From contig VXCM01001516.1 of assembly GCA_014773175.1 (NCBI GenBank), forward strand, positions 1 to 64,000: a stretch of DNA of 64,000 nt, in the 5' to 3' direction. Each line of letters opens with the position of its first letter. The first letter of the stretch is position 1. The position numbers were made by a program, and so were the translations under genes. The DNA is from Lucifuga dentata (lineage: Eukaryota; Chordata; Actinopteri; Ophidiiformes; Bythitidae). Below the pieces are notes generated by a model. It was given only the letters and a program-made list of their open reading frames with translations. It searched no databases and was not told where the DNA came from. This document shows positions 1 to 11,200 of this stretch, piece after piece.

Positions 1-231
1 TTAGATGGAGGCAGATGATTCGCTGTGGTGACCCCTGAAGGGAAACCCGAAAGGAAAAGAAGAAGATAATATAATAAAGTATTAAGTTAGATAAAATTTA
101 AATCAAAGTAAATTAAACAAACCGCTGTTAATGTAAATGTATGTAAATTAATGCTGTTCTATTCAAAAACATAAAATAAAATATTAAGTTAAATAAAAAT
201 GAATTTATATTATTATTTTTTAGTAAAAACG

Positions 232-480
232 AGTTAAAGCGGAGTAGAAGAAGAAAACGAGTTAAAGAGGAGTAGAAGAAGAAAACAACTTAAAGAGCAA
301 TAGAAGAAGAAAACGAGTTAAAGGGGAGTAGAAGAAAACGAGTTTAAAAGGAGTAGAAGAAGAAACCGAGTTAAAAAGGAGTAGAAAAAACTGAGTTTAA
401 AAAGAGTAGAAGAAAATGAGTTAAAGAGCAGTAGAAGAAGAAACCGAGTTAAAAAGGAGTAGAAGAGGGAAAATGAGTTA
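232..480. repeat. Purine-rich minisatellite, about 28-bp unit
   Basis: Roughly eight imperfect copies of a unit resembling GAGTTAAAGAGGAGTAGAAG plus AAGAAAAC follow one another. Units differ by small indels (GAAG present or absent) and A/G changes, as in a diverged tandem array. One strand is almost entirely purine. Confidence 0.8.
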
Positions 481-781
481 AATTAAGGCTTTAGTGTGTG
501 CAATTATGCAAAAAAAGCCACTGCTTAGTATTTTTTTTAACTACTGAACTGCTGCTTAGTAATTTTTGCAAATTACCCAAATTCATCATCAAGGTGGATC
601 ATCAATATTGTTGTGAACAGATTGGTCAAAACAAATAGGTGGATGGAACGTACATAAAACACCCTATAGCTCCACTGTTTAGATCATTGTAAAGGTTTTT
701 TTTTTCTTCTTTTTTTTAAGAGTTTTAACTTCATATTCAATAATATTCCTTGTTAACAGATGTACTACTACTACTATCTCT

Positions 782-827
782 ACTGGGAAATCCAGGCAGG
801 TAAAGCTACCTGCCTGGATTTTCCAGT
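782..827. repeat. Hairpin-forming inverted repeat, 21-bp arms
   Basis: Arms 782-802 and 807-827 are reverse complements with one mismatch and a 4-nt loop; the core is CCAGGCAGGTA / TACCTGCCTGG. It lies downstream of yju2. It could be a terminal fragment of a small DNA transposon; no function is evident. Confidence 0.7.
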
Positions 828-1676
828 GGAGATCTGAGCTAAGCCCTGGATCTCCACTAACCCTAGATCTGCCCCTGCTTGTAGATGTTCACTGTTCATG
901 GCATTACGTTCACAGAGATCTATGTTTAGAAAATGTTCTCAAGCATAAAGAGAAAAAAAAATCTTTAAAGTCTGTTTAAAAATTACACATATCTCTCAGC
1001 TTTAATATCACACATTGGTCCCATGGCTTATGAAAACAGTATAATTACATTCTTACTCATAATCCAAAAACACTGAATTACATAAAACCCTTTATATCCT
1101 GCTGCTTTTTTTTTTCTTCTTTTTTTGTTACATTACCTCAGTACCCAAATTATTTTGATCTCCATAGCTGGGCTAAGCAATTGCATGGGATCTAAATATT
1201 TTGATAACACGCTGACACATAAGATGTAGAAAAAAGTCTTTAAAACATTCCAAGTACAAATAGTGAAAGTAAAACAAATTTTAATAAAATGATCAAATAC
1301 ACTCTTTTGTGCATTTTTGTTGGGCACATTTCCCATACAAAAATTCAAATGTTAGCATTTTTTGGGGGTTAAGCTGTCAGTGACTACAGGTCGATAAATT
1401 TGTGAATCTGCATAAGCAAGATATTGTTTCATTATTTTTAGCTAGAGAACAAGATGAGAGTCCACCAATACGCTTACTAATTTGATCACATCAATGATTT
1501 GATCACTGATTTGATCAGTTGGATGGGGCTCACAGAGGTGATTTTGTATGCGTGTGCATTTCACGAAACCTTAGTTACTCCACAGCGTAACGTGTCTATA
1601 TCATTTCCAGTTCTGCATTTATATAATCTTGTGTCAGTCACTTTTGCTTCAAGCCACTCTCAGCATCTTCTTCTTC

Positions 1677-4365
1677 TCATTCGCTGTCATTGCTGTCACT
1701 GTCTGAATATGCCCCCAACAGGCTGAGAGATGATGACCCGTTCTGTGTGGCGATGGGTTTAGAAGCAGAGGTAGAAGCAGCCGTCAGAGCCTTTGAATCT
1801 GTAAAACAAGAAAAATGATCGTTGTTGAACTACAGTAAAGTGGCAAATACTGTAAATACCTTGAAAATATGCTGCTTGAGTAAATGCCAAATATTCAAAG
1901 ATTTTTAAGGCTATTATTAGTCCTTGTGATGTCACAAGCTGTAAGAGATACCTGTTTGTGAGCTTGGAGCAACAGGGGGCGCCACAGGGCTGGGTGTGCT
2001 CACTGCTGGTTTCTTTCTCACAATCAGAGATGTGAGAGCCCCTCCACCACTCAGCGTCCCCACGCTTCTTTCCCAGGTCTCCATCTTGACCCTCTTCACT
2101 CCTCCAGCTGTGGCTCCCTGTGCAAGCACAGCAAGAAACACTCCAACTGCTCACTGCATCTTCTTGAAGTTCTCCAGTTAAATGTAGTGTATATTTCACC
2201 CTGTCTAAAGACCTTTTCAGGTTTGAATTGGATTTTAGACAAAGCAGAGACAAAGAAAAGACTAACTTATGTGATTAAAAGTACTTAAAATACTATTTGA
2301 TGCATGTCTGATGCACAGCATTTCATTTAGGACACAGGATTTGTTGAATGTTAGTGGCCATGCCTACCTGTGTGTCTGTAGGTTTGTCAGTGGTGAGGAT
2401 GTCTGTAGGTTTGTCCACACTGGATTCTTTTGGTTGCGTGCTGCTGCTGCTCTCCTCATCATGTTCTGAATCAGAGTCAGAGTCTCTGAGTCTTTTCACT
2501 AGAACCCGCTCCAACATCTCTCTGTGAGTTAAGTGGAAGCAATTAGTATAAACTGAATTTCAGACATATAGACAGAAGTTAAAATCCAGGTTCAGAAAAG
2601 GTCAGTGGGAACCAGTGGAATATTATGGTAAGAACTGCTTATTTGGTCTTGAAGTGAAATGCTGAATTTTTGAGGTGATTGAATTTTTATGATTCATTAT
2701 GCAATAATTATTAAAAGTTTTCTGCTTCATCACTTACTTTGTTTCTTTTTCATCCTCTTCTTTTTCTCTTTCCCTCTCTCTCCTCTCCAGCTCCCTGTAC
2801 TCATCAATCATTCCCTCAAAGTCCACCTGAGCCTGCCTCTGGTTCAGTTCCTTCAGCTCCTGGAGGTTCTCCAGAACTTCCATCTCCATTTTGGAATCCC
2901 GTGTGCGGTTCTCCAGTACCTGGAAGAGGATTTGAAAACCATCAACTCTTCATTCCAAATGCCTCAACCCTGCTCAAACACATATATTGTCACATTTACA
3001 CACTGACCTTCATGGGGTTATTTAACTCCTCCTCTTCTCTCTCCTGCTGGACCCTCTTCTCCTCTTCCTCAATTAGTTTCTCAGCCTGGAAGTTTCGTGT
3101 AGCACCATGTTCCATGGCATAGTCTGTGTTCTCGGGGTCAGTCTATGGACAGAACGTAAAATATCAAACACTGACACAGAGCTTTATTTATTTATTTATT
3201 TATTGTTTGGATTACATGCTTTGTCTAATTTGAAGAAATACTGTAATAATCATAGTATAAAATATTCTTACCTTAAAGGTAATCTCAGCAAGGCATCGGG
3301 TACATTTGATATAAAAACGGAAGATTGGAAGACCCATGTACAGTTCATTTTGAACAGTCTCTTTTCGTGCATTGAACTTCTTTCCCTTGTAGATGTACTC
3401 ACCACATGTTTTACACCTGCAACCAACCAAGGATGTAATTTATTTTTCAACATAATCTCTTTTTAACTCAACACACTTCTTACAATGATGCTGAAGGGAT
3501 TTTATCCTAGTTTGATATAACTAATTTTCTTGACTGTCCAGAAATAATCCTCTACAGCTGATATCATATCATCATCTGAGATTAAATAGATTCCAGCTAA
3601 AGCCTTTTTTGTATTTGGAAAAAGATGAAAGTCTGAGAGCATAAATCAGAACCATAGTCATAAATTGTAGTCAGAAAGTATATTATCACTGCAACTTCAC
3701 CTAGTTTGCCCATGTTGTTAACTCACAGATCGTTCAGTATCTCAGGAACTTCTAAGTTATAATCGCAGATCAAACGATTCAACTGTGTGCAACAAAACCT
3801 AATGAAAACCTTTCTGGTGGGATTTCACAGTCAGTTCAGTAAAAGTATCCATGCTGATGGATATTTTCACGGTGGCGAGTGGCGAAGTGTGTCCCACACC
3901 CTCCACAGCTATGATTGTGACTTTATGCAGATATACGTAACTTACCTCATATTGAATGGTGCCATCAATCTGACCACATATTGTCGATCTTTAGGGAGTT
4001 TAAGCTTTGGGATTCTAGATGGATCGAAATCTGGAGGGTAGTATTTCTATAGAAGACAAAACACTCACGAGTTACTTTACAGTCCAAATCTTAATTTATA
4101 ATGCACTTCGGTTATCACATGCGAGCTGCAACAAAACTATAGGACGAAGACTGATATGTGAGTTTTGGTTTCTGTTAACGAGAGACAAAGAAACAACTAA
4201 AGCCTTAACACTGTTAATGATATCTTGCTAATTTAGACCACTCACAATAGCGAAGACGGCTATTTACACAGCTAATATGCTTTGATTAAGTATTTTAAAC
4301 TATTTTAACAGAAGTACGTCGTTTTAAGTCCATATACTCACATTTAAGACTTTTCTTTCAGACAT
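1677..4365 (-). CDS. yju2: Splicing factor YJU2 homologue (CCDC94), 8 coding exons
   Basis: Coding exons on the minus strand: 4365-4342, 4046-3946, 3416-3272, 3142-3008, 2919-2738, 2521-2368, 2117-1952 and 1798-1677 (stop TGA). All have GT-AG borders and join in frame to 342 codons, close to the about 323 residues of the human protein. The start MSERKVLN followed by [18 protein letters not shown] is the family hallmark. Cys43, Cys46, Cys80 and Cys83 form the paired CxxC zinc site of the Yju2/CWC16 domain. After residue 85 comes a Glu/Arg-rich coiled coil, then a low-complexity Ser/Asp/Glu tail ending in SDSDSNDSE. Known role of the family: joins the spliceosome at branching, with the NineTeen complex, and supports the first catalytic step; nuclear. 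The gene is head-to-head with CART, about 2.2 kb apart. CCDC130/YJU2B is the nearest alternative, but the N-terminus and tail fit YJU2 better. Confidence 0.96.
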
Positions 4366-4450
4366 CGCTGCTTTTGCTAGAAACTCAAAGAATAAAACGA
4401 AACGATGGAATAATTAACAGGAGAGACGTTTCTTCTGTACTGTAGAGTAA

Positions 4451-4459
4451 ACTTCCGGG
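4451..4459 (-). promoter_or_regulatory. ETS/GABP-type site in the yju2 promoter
   Basis: The minus strand reads CCCGGAAGT about 86 bp upstream of the yju2 ATG. This matches the ETS-factor consensus common in TATA-less housekeeping promoters, and no TATA box is seen nearby. Assignment rests on motif and position only. Confidence 0.5.
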
Positions 4460-5320
4460 TGACTGTTCTTCTTCTTCTATTTCCGTGCTTCGACTTACTT
4501 GTTAGTGTACAGCTGCCCCCTGCCGGAAAGAGTGAGTACTAAGCATAATATAAGAATAATATAAACTGTATTTTGTTGTTGTTGTTTTTTTTCAGGAAAA
4601 AATATAGGCAATAAAATGAAATAATAACAAAACATTAGTACGAATGTATAATTAAAATAGTGGCACAATTAAAGAACAAATACATTCTTTGCAGCACTGT
4701 TTTTCCTGTATTACAGAAAATGCCCTATGGATTAACAGTTTAAATTGAAAAGCGATTTTAGTTTCCCATCTTATTTTGCTTTGTCTGTGAGATGGACATA
4801 TTGGTTTACACTATAAGAATATCTTGTGACAAAAGGGTGGCATTATGGATCCAAAAGATGTTAAAGCTAAAGCTGAAAATGGTTAAGATTGGAGTAAAGG
4901 TTTGGTATGGTTAAGGTAATGATTAACCACACCAAACCATTACTTATTGAAGTTAATGTACATCATGTTTATAAAGAGTAAAATATTCTATCATGGGATT
5001 TTACACATTCTTACACCTTCAGCTGAATGTAAAATCCTAGAAGTCCTATGTATGATTTTATACATATTGCCTTGTAATTTAACATGACATTATGATATCT
5101 TTGAAAGCCTTTATTTTGACTAAATATAAAAGAATACAAATGGTCTATGCTACTGAATTGGATTCCATTTTAATATTTCTTCACAGCTTAGGATCTATTA
5201 TTTCTTCCATGTTACACTGTTTTATTTTGTCATTCTCTTCAAGTTTCTCCCTTCATCTTCATATTTTGCTACTTCTTACTTGCACTAATATGTCGCTGAA
5301 ACTGTCATTTCCCTCCAGCA

Positions 5321-5325
<5 letters not shown>

Positions 5326-5369
<44 letters not shown>
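5326..5369. repeat. (GT)n microsatellite
   Basis: An essentially pure GT dinucleotide run of about 22 repeats. Open frames crossing it in either direction are repeat artefacts. Confidence 0.95.
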
Positions 5370-5375
<6 letters not shown>

Positions 5376-5554
5376 CATTGAGCAAATGAGTGATCAATAA
5401 AAAGGCTGTGGTTTAGTGCTGTAATGAGCTCAGACCCCAATGTGTCTGTCATTAGAATATGATCTAAGATGATGAAAGTCACAAAGGGCACAAACACACA
5501 CATATTTCCAGCTTGAACATACACCAACACACACTTCAACCATCTAAACATAGA

Positions 5555-5605
5555 GACTCAATCAGGTTGAGCTGGACCATTGTACCAGCTCAACCTGATT
5601 GAGTC
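5555..5605. repeat. Perfect hairpin, 21-bp arms, 9-nt loop
   Basis: Arm 5555-5575 (GACTCAATCAGGTTGAGCTG then G) is the exact reverse complement of 5585-5605, with loop ACCATTGTA. There is no T-run or gene end to suggest a terminator. It could be a miniature palindromic repeat or a fold-back element. Confidence 0.85.
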
Positions 5606-6423
5606 ACTGGTCTTGTATTAATCACCACCCTTATTGCCATTTTCATAATAGAGGGAACAAGATCATCCTCAACCTGATGGAAGAATGGAGTCTCAGTGGG
5701 TACAAGGAATTTATCAGTGACGTGGAATCTCTGGTCTGACTGCTATGTAAACACAAGTCACTAACCACAAATGAGGGTTTAGAGACACACACTGCCTTGA
5801 GGTTATTCACACAAAAGGAAATTGGATCCTGATTAGAGATTGGTGTCATGAGGGTTAACCTGCAGTCTGATTTCAGCTTTATTTAACAGAGGTGGCATGA
5901 AGATTGGCAGAATTTGGAGGAAAACGTGGCTGTAAGGCTTAGGGTAAGATGTATGACATTGTGTTTAAGATAAAACTTAAACAAGTGGATTGACCTCTCT
6001 GATTTCAGATTTTTTTTTTTTTTTTTNATTTTTTTTTTTTTTTTTGATGATCAGAATGATTACTCTGAGCCAGATAAGTGTTATTTCACTTAACATTATA
6101 ATATACCGTAGAGCAACTTTGCTGTAAAAGTTGTTTTGAACCAAATATATTCACCCCAATTAAGTTTAAATTGGTCAATGACAAGTCAGCTAAACGTTTT
6201 GGAGAAAGTGGTTTGATCCCTATTCATCCACCATAACCTTTATTATAAGCTAGATTAGATAAATGCTCCTCAAATATATATATATTATGTGCTGTAGAGC
6301 CATCCGCCTTTCCCCACCCTTCAACATATCCGCTTAGGTCCCTTCCTGTGATTGTCCAAAGATACAAAGGTGATGAGCAGTGTCACCCGTGTCAAAGTGT
6401 CCATGAATATTTCAGAGACTGGC

Positions 6424-6455
6424 TGATGTCAGCAGCAGAGCAAAGCGGCTATAAA
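6424..6455 (+). promoter_or_regulatory. CART core promoter: CRE-like site and TATA box
   Basis: TATAAA at 6450-6455 lies 101 bp before the CART ATG. Just upstream, TGATGTCA at 6424-6431 differs from the palindromic cAMP response element TGACGTCA by one base. Mammalian CARTPT is known to be driven through a CRE in its proximal promoter, so spacing and content fit. Actual CREB binding is inferred. Confidence 0.6.
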
Positions 6456-6555
6456 GAAGGCTCCTCTGTGCAGGAGAACTCGAAAGTCTCCAGACGTCCA
6501 AGGAGCCTCCATCAGCTGTCCAGCCACTTGTCCAGCCAGTTTGTGTTTCAGCACC

Positions 6556-7577
6556 ATGGTCAGCGCCCGCGCCCTCCTCCTCGCCGCCACTTGCTGCTGC
6601 GCGTGCATGTGGCTCGGTCACGGAGAGGATTCCTCATTGGAAACGCGCTCTGTGGATTTCCCCCTAAAAAACCAAGAGGAGAAAGACCTGGTGAGAGATT
6701 TTATCGGAAATACATGAACATAACATAATAAGTTGTACCTATAGTTTCAAAAGGAAATTCCGAAGTGTTATTGTGTAAAAGGATAACAAAATGACAGTTA
6801 GTAGAATATTAAAATAACAAAATACCTGTGAAATGTGCCCGTGAAATGAATGACAGCTGTTTTATAGCCCAAACATGAAAGAGAAAAAATAATAGAAACT
6901 AACAATAATAATAATAGAAAAAAATAGAAAAGGTTGCTTTGCAGTCTTAGCTTTTAAATGTAGTTTTTCATGTTTTGTTCAATCTTTTCAGATTGAAGCC
7001 TTACAAGAAGTTCTGGAGAAGCTGAGGAGCAAAGAAATGCCCTCAGAGAAAAAGCTCGGTTGGCTGCCTTCGGTGAGTGAAAATGTTTAGGTTGCACGTC
7101 TTTGATTGTACTTTCTGATCGGAAAACAGTTTACTTGATCAGAAAACCTGAGTTTTTTCTCTAAATTTAGAACATGATACGCCTGTTAGGATTTATCAAA
7201 ATAGGAGATACAGTTTGTCAGAGCAAACTGGGTATTTGGATTAAATAGGGATGATCATTTGTAAAGGCCATTTTCTTATAGAATCTTTGAAACGTGAAAC
7301 ATATTTTATGTCTTTGTCTTCCATGTTGTGCTATTATACTGTGATGTATATTTGTTAAAATATTTAGAAACTGATATTTGTTCCATATTAATCTTCTCAT
7401 AAAATGTTTCTTAAAATAAGCCTATAAAGTACATATTTCTGTGAAATTATGTTATTTTTGTCATTCCAGTGTGACGCTGGAGAGCCGTGCGCCGTGCGTA
7501 AAGGTGCGCGCATCGGCACTCTGTGCGGCTGCCCTCGGGGAACTTCCTGTAACTTTTATGTTCTCAAATGTTTGTGA
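6556..7577 (+). CDS. cartpt: CART neuropeptide precursor (cartpt paralogue), 3 exons
   Basis: Exons 6556-6690, 6992-7072 and 7470-7577 (stop TGA) join in phase 0 to 107 residues. Residues 1 to about 22 form a signal peptide with a Leu/Ala/Cys-rich core, so the product is secreted. Exon 3 encodes the CART knot: [20 protein letters not shown], then CPRGTSC and a terminal LKCL. All six cysteines needed for three disulfides are present. A Lys-Lys pair (EKK before LGWLPSC) is the expected prohormone-convertase site and would release a peptide of about 41 residues. Known role: hypothalamic anorexigenic and stress neuropeptide. The mid-loop reads Cys-Gly-Cys where mammalian CART has Cys-Asp-Cys. Teleosts have several CART genes; I cannot assign the paralogue number. 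map1s begins about 690 bp downstream on the same strand. Confidence 0.95.
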
Positions 7578-7944
7578 AGTAAAGAAATTATTTAAGAGCA
7601 TCATAACAAAGGAGAAAGTTCACCAGTTTGTAATGATTTTAAAAAAAAAAAGTTAAGTGAGACACAGGCTACTAATGCTGTTGTTTTCTTTCCGACAAAA
7701 CGTTAAAAGAGGCGATGCTTATAATGTGTGATTAAAAAAAATTAATGAACATTAATGATGTTTTTTAATGGGCTTGATTTTTTTAGTTACTCATTAAAGT
7801 TAAACTTTATGTGTGAATCTCTCTTTGTCTGTCTTGGACTGTGACAGATTTTATATTTTTTTAACGTAGTGTTTTTGTCATAAATCTTGGCCTTTATTAT
7901 ATTTTTGTTTTTGTGTGTTTTTCTTTAGACCAGGGATGTTGTAA

Positions 7945-7950
7945 AATAAA
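7945..7950 (+). terminator. Candidate polyadenylation signal of CART
   Basis: AATAAA about 370 bp after the CART stop, before the GA microsatellite and the map1s start. It is the last canonical signal in the gap between the two genes. Cleavage is not demonstrated. Confidence 0.5.
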
Positions 7951-8025
7951 TGTTAAACCTAACCAGTGTTTGGTTTCTAAATTGATTCATGAGATGAAGA
8001 GGTAATACATCTGATTTCAATTTGG

Positions 8026-8071
8026 TGTGTATGTGCGCGCGCGTGTGTGCGTGATAGAAAGAGAGAGAGAG

Positions 8072-8105
<34 letters not shown>
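8026..8105. repeat. Compound (GT/GC)n-(GA)n microsatellite
   Basis: A short GTGTGC-type run followed by about 45 bp of nearly pure GA. It lies about 165 bp upstream of the map1s ATG, in what should be its promoter or 5' UTR region. Confidence 0.9.
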
Positions 8106-8110
<5 letters not shown>

Positions 8111-8268
8111 AAAAAAAAATACTGACATCAACGACATCACTAATTCAGCTCCTTCACACACACTAATACACAGCTGCATTCCAGCGCACCGCAGCTGTCA
8201 GCCCCTATAATAAAGAAAGGCGCTGTCAGGCGTTTCAATGACATCATAACCAAGTACAAGTTTCCAAC

Positions 8269-11200
8269 ATGGCGTCCAGCCGGGTCCTGGAGAGGGAGGT
8301 CCAGGAGAAGCCGAGACGCCCTGCGGCCGCAAACCTCGACCTCTGTCTCCACAAATATTCCCTGCTCATCATCATCGGACGCACCGGCGGGCACCCCGGC
8401 CAGGCGGGGCACATCAGCAAAGAGATCGAACGAGGTACGTTTATTATATCGTCTTAAGTGCTTTGCTTAGTCTGAAGATTCACAAATTCACGAATTCAGA
8501 TCAAGGGTACTGCAAATTCTCGTCGTTTAAATCATAACGGAGGATGCTACGGTAAACCCATTGCGGTGTTTATGTAATTTCATCCACCCTACCGACCGGG
8601 GATGCATCATCTGGCGATGCTTCCTCCACCAGCATCACCCTCATTCCTCTGGGCATGTTAGAATTAAAAGCAGTCTGGTCTGTCTGCTTTGTCGGCTGAG
8701 CTCATTACCTCAAATGATATAACAGCGGTCAACATGATGAGGTGAAAGTGAACGTGACACCCGGAGGATACAATGACTCCTCTCCTCTTTCTTTACATTT
8801 CTGGGTGTAAGATGGAGAAGCCAAATCCTGCAGAGTGTGAAAATGTAGAATGCCAAGGCAGAAAACTTATAGGTGGGATCATCCTCACTTGCTTTATATT
8901 ACAAATTGTAATGAAATGAGAGATCTGGATAACGATTATATCTTGTTGAAGGGGATATGAGCCTGGTTAAGCTGTTGTACAATAATAAAAAACGAGATAT
9001 TTCTGTGCATGCACGTAATCATTGGCTGGAATGACTGTGATCCGAGCCCTAAAGGGACGCTAGATGGCGCTGTTTTTTAAGTATCATTCCAGAATTCCAA
9101 CAACAGCAATACCAAGTTCCCATTAAAGCCACGCCAAAGACTTTAGACATGACATCCAGTTTACTGGTGTTTGGAAGCACAATCCAGCATGTGAAATCAA
9201 CTGTATATGACCAATGTTTCTCTGATTATATGTCTCCAGGTATAAGGTCATGGGATGTGGACTTGTTATCATGTAACCTGAATCTCTTTCTCCAAGAATT
9301 CCTCTCCCACCACACCGTGTCATTCAAGGGAGCAGGTAAGCAATTGTGTTAATTCAAGTCATCGGCCTCGCTCAAAGTCTTTGACCACACTTTGCACAGA
9401 AAGCCCTGTCTCCATGGTACCCCGCCAGGTCAGCTGGTCTGGGGTCAATGAGGAAGTAAGGAAGGAAGGAAGGAAAGTGGAGGAGTTGTCAATTCATTGT
9501 TAAACATGGGTGGACCCTCTGGATAGAAAACAACAGACCTGCAACCAAGCTGTGCCACCTCCCTGGCTATATATGTGGACTTAACATGCAGGAATAAGCA
9601 TAACCAGACATATAGGAAAATGATGAAAAGGCAGACAAAGATCCAAGCCAAACAGCTGTATTACAACTGAGCTGCTAAGTGATAAATGTGGACCAGAACA
9701 AACAAGCACAAAATTGCAGCCAGGGAGCCTCCTCTGTACATGGTAAGTTTTGTTATGTGTTATTTTTGGATCAGCTTTTAACAATTCAGGGATTGTAAAA
9801 TGGAGGGCCTGTCATTTTGTAATAGGAGGAAGGTGAGAAAAAGACAGACACAAACACTGAAATGTTGGATCACATTTACACTGAAACTTATGCATGTAAC
9901 AGTATCACAAATCCAAGGCAAAAAGCGTAAAAATGTGAAAAATGCAGTTCAGTGACTGTAGGTTTTTTTAAATTTTGACTTGAAAGAAAGAGAAATTTTT
10001 GTTTTTTGTTGACTGGGTATTTTCCAGTTTGGATGTGTTCAGTTCTAGGTCTACAGACATTTATCCACTTCCACTCAGACTGGCTTTCCTCTGCAGATCG
10101 AGTAAACTTGGCATCTCATCCTCAGACAGTCTCTCTGACTCAGCTGTTCCCCTCTTCTTCCTTTCCCTTTCTTCCTCTGAGAGTCAATAAAAAGCCTTAC
10201 TCAGCTCGCTTTCTCACTGTCTCTTTGACTTCTTTGAGTTCCCGTCCTATTAGCTTCTGCCCCCTCACTCACTCGTTGGTGCCGTTGGCTTGCTTCTTAA
10301 CTCCCTTTCTCTCTTCTCACCTCTTTGTTTTTCTTGTCTGTTCCTCGGTCTCTGTCCTCTGTCTTTCTCTCTGCATCCTCAGGGCAGAAGTGTCTGCACC
10401 ACAGTACCAAAGTGTTGGACACTCAGGTGCTGATCAGTCCTTCTCAGGATCAGGTTCACTCAGAGGTGAGGTTCTTGGTTCCTTACTGGGATAAACTAAG
10501 TTATAACACACAATTATAACAGACAAGAACAGACTCTAAAGAAGATTGCATGTATGGGTAGGACACTGTAATAGCAGTGGACTCATCTGTTGATTGTGGA
10601 GAGGTAAAACATAACACACTGTTCCATCTCTCCCTCGGTCAGGTGTTTGGTTTTCTGTCCAGTGAATCGGCTCATAAGCTGTTGATCTTGGCCGGCCAGA
10701 GTGTGGAAGAAAGTGGAGACCTGTTGTTCCACAGAGGACATTTCTCACCACACAAACTGAAAGAAATACTAACAGAGCAGGTATGACAATATTTGCATGT
10801 ACTGTAAATTCTCTGCAGTTTGTATTACTAGGGGAATTTGTGATGAACTAAAGTGAACTGTGCTGCTTTTTGCCAGATTAAATGTCCGAAGATCACCAAC
10901 ATTTTTATCATGCATCTTCTAGGGACCATAAATATCTCTTACAAATTTCATGGCAATCCAACCAATACTTGTTGAGATATTTTACTTAAAAAGTTTGACC
11001 TGCTGATAGCACTGGATGAAAAGTTAGGGTTTAGAAAAGTTGTTGGGATTGATCCTCTTGATGAATCAACATGAACGTCTGTCCCAAATTTCATGGCAAT
11101 CTATCCAATTGTGTTTGAGATATTTTACTCTGAGCCAAAGCACTGGACCGACTGATGGATCAACATTGCCATCTCTAGAGTCATCCTTTATAAAAAGCTA

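Larger units (their letters stand above)
1..1676. other. AT-rich gene-free left flank
   Basis: No coding exon could be supported here. The stretch holds a purine-rich minisatellite (232-480), a 21-bp-arm hairpin (782-827) and poly-T tracts. Because yju2 ends at 1677 on the minus strand, its 3' UTR must occupy the right-hand part; the 3' end is not resolved. Confidence 0.6.
4470..6420. other. Intergenic region between yju2 and CART
   Basis: No exon recognised. Contents are a GT microsatellite (5326-5369), a perfect 21-bp-arm hairpin (5555-5605), a weaker inverted repeat around 4899-4940 (GGTTTGGTATGG against CCACACCAAACC), and a poly-T tract interrupted by a lone N at 6027. Confidence 0.6.

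Noticed and set aside
232..480. CRISPR-like array
   Set aside because: Units are contiguous and diverged with no unique spacers, in a vertebrate genome; it is a minisatellite.
7441..7656. 71-codon plus-strand frame over CART exon 3
   Set aside because: It is the wrong frame across the CART exon; the correct frame gives the six-cysteine CART peptide with a proper acceptor and stop.
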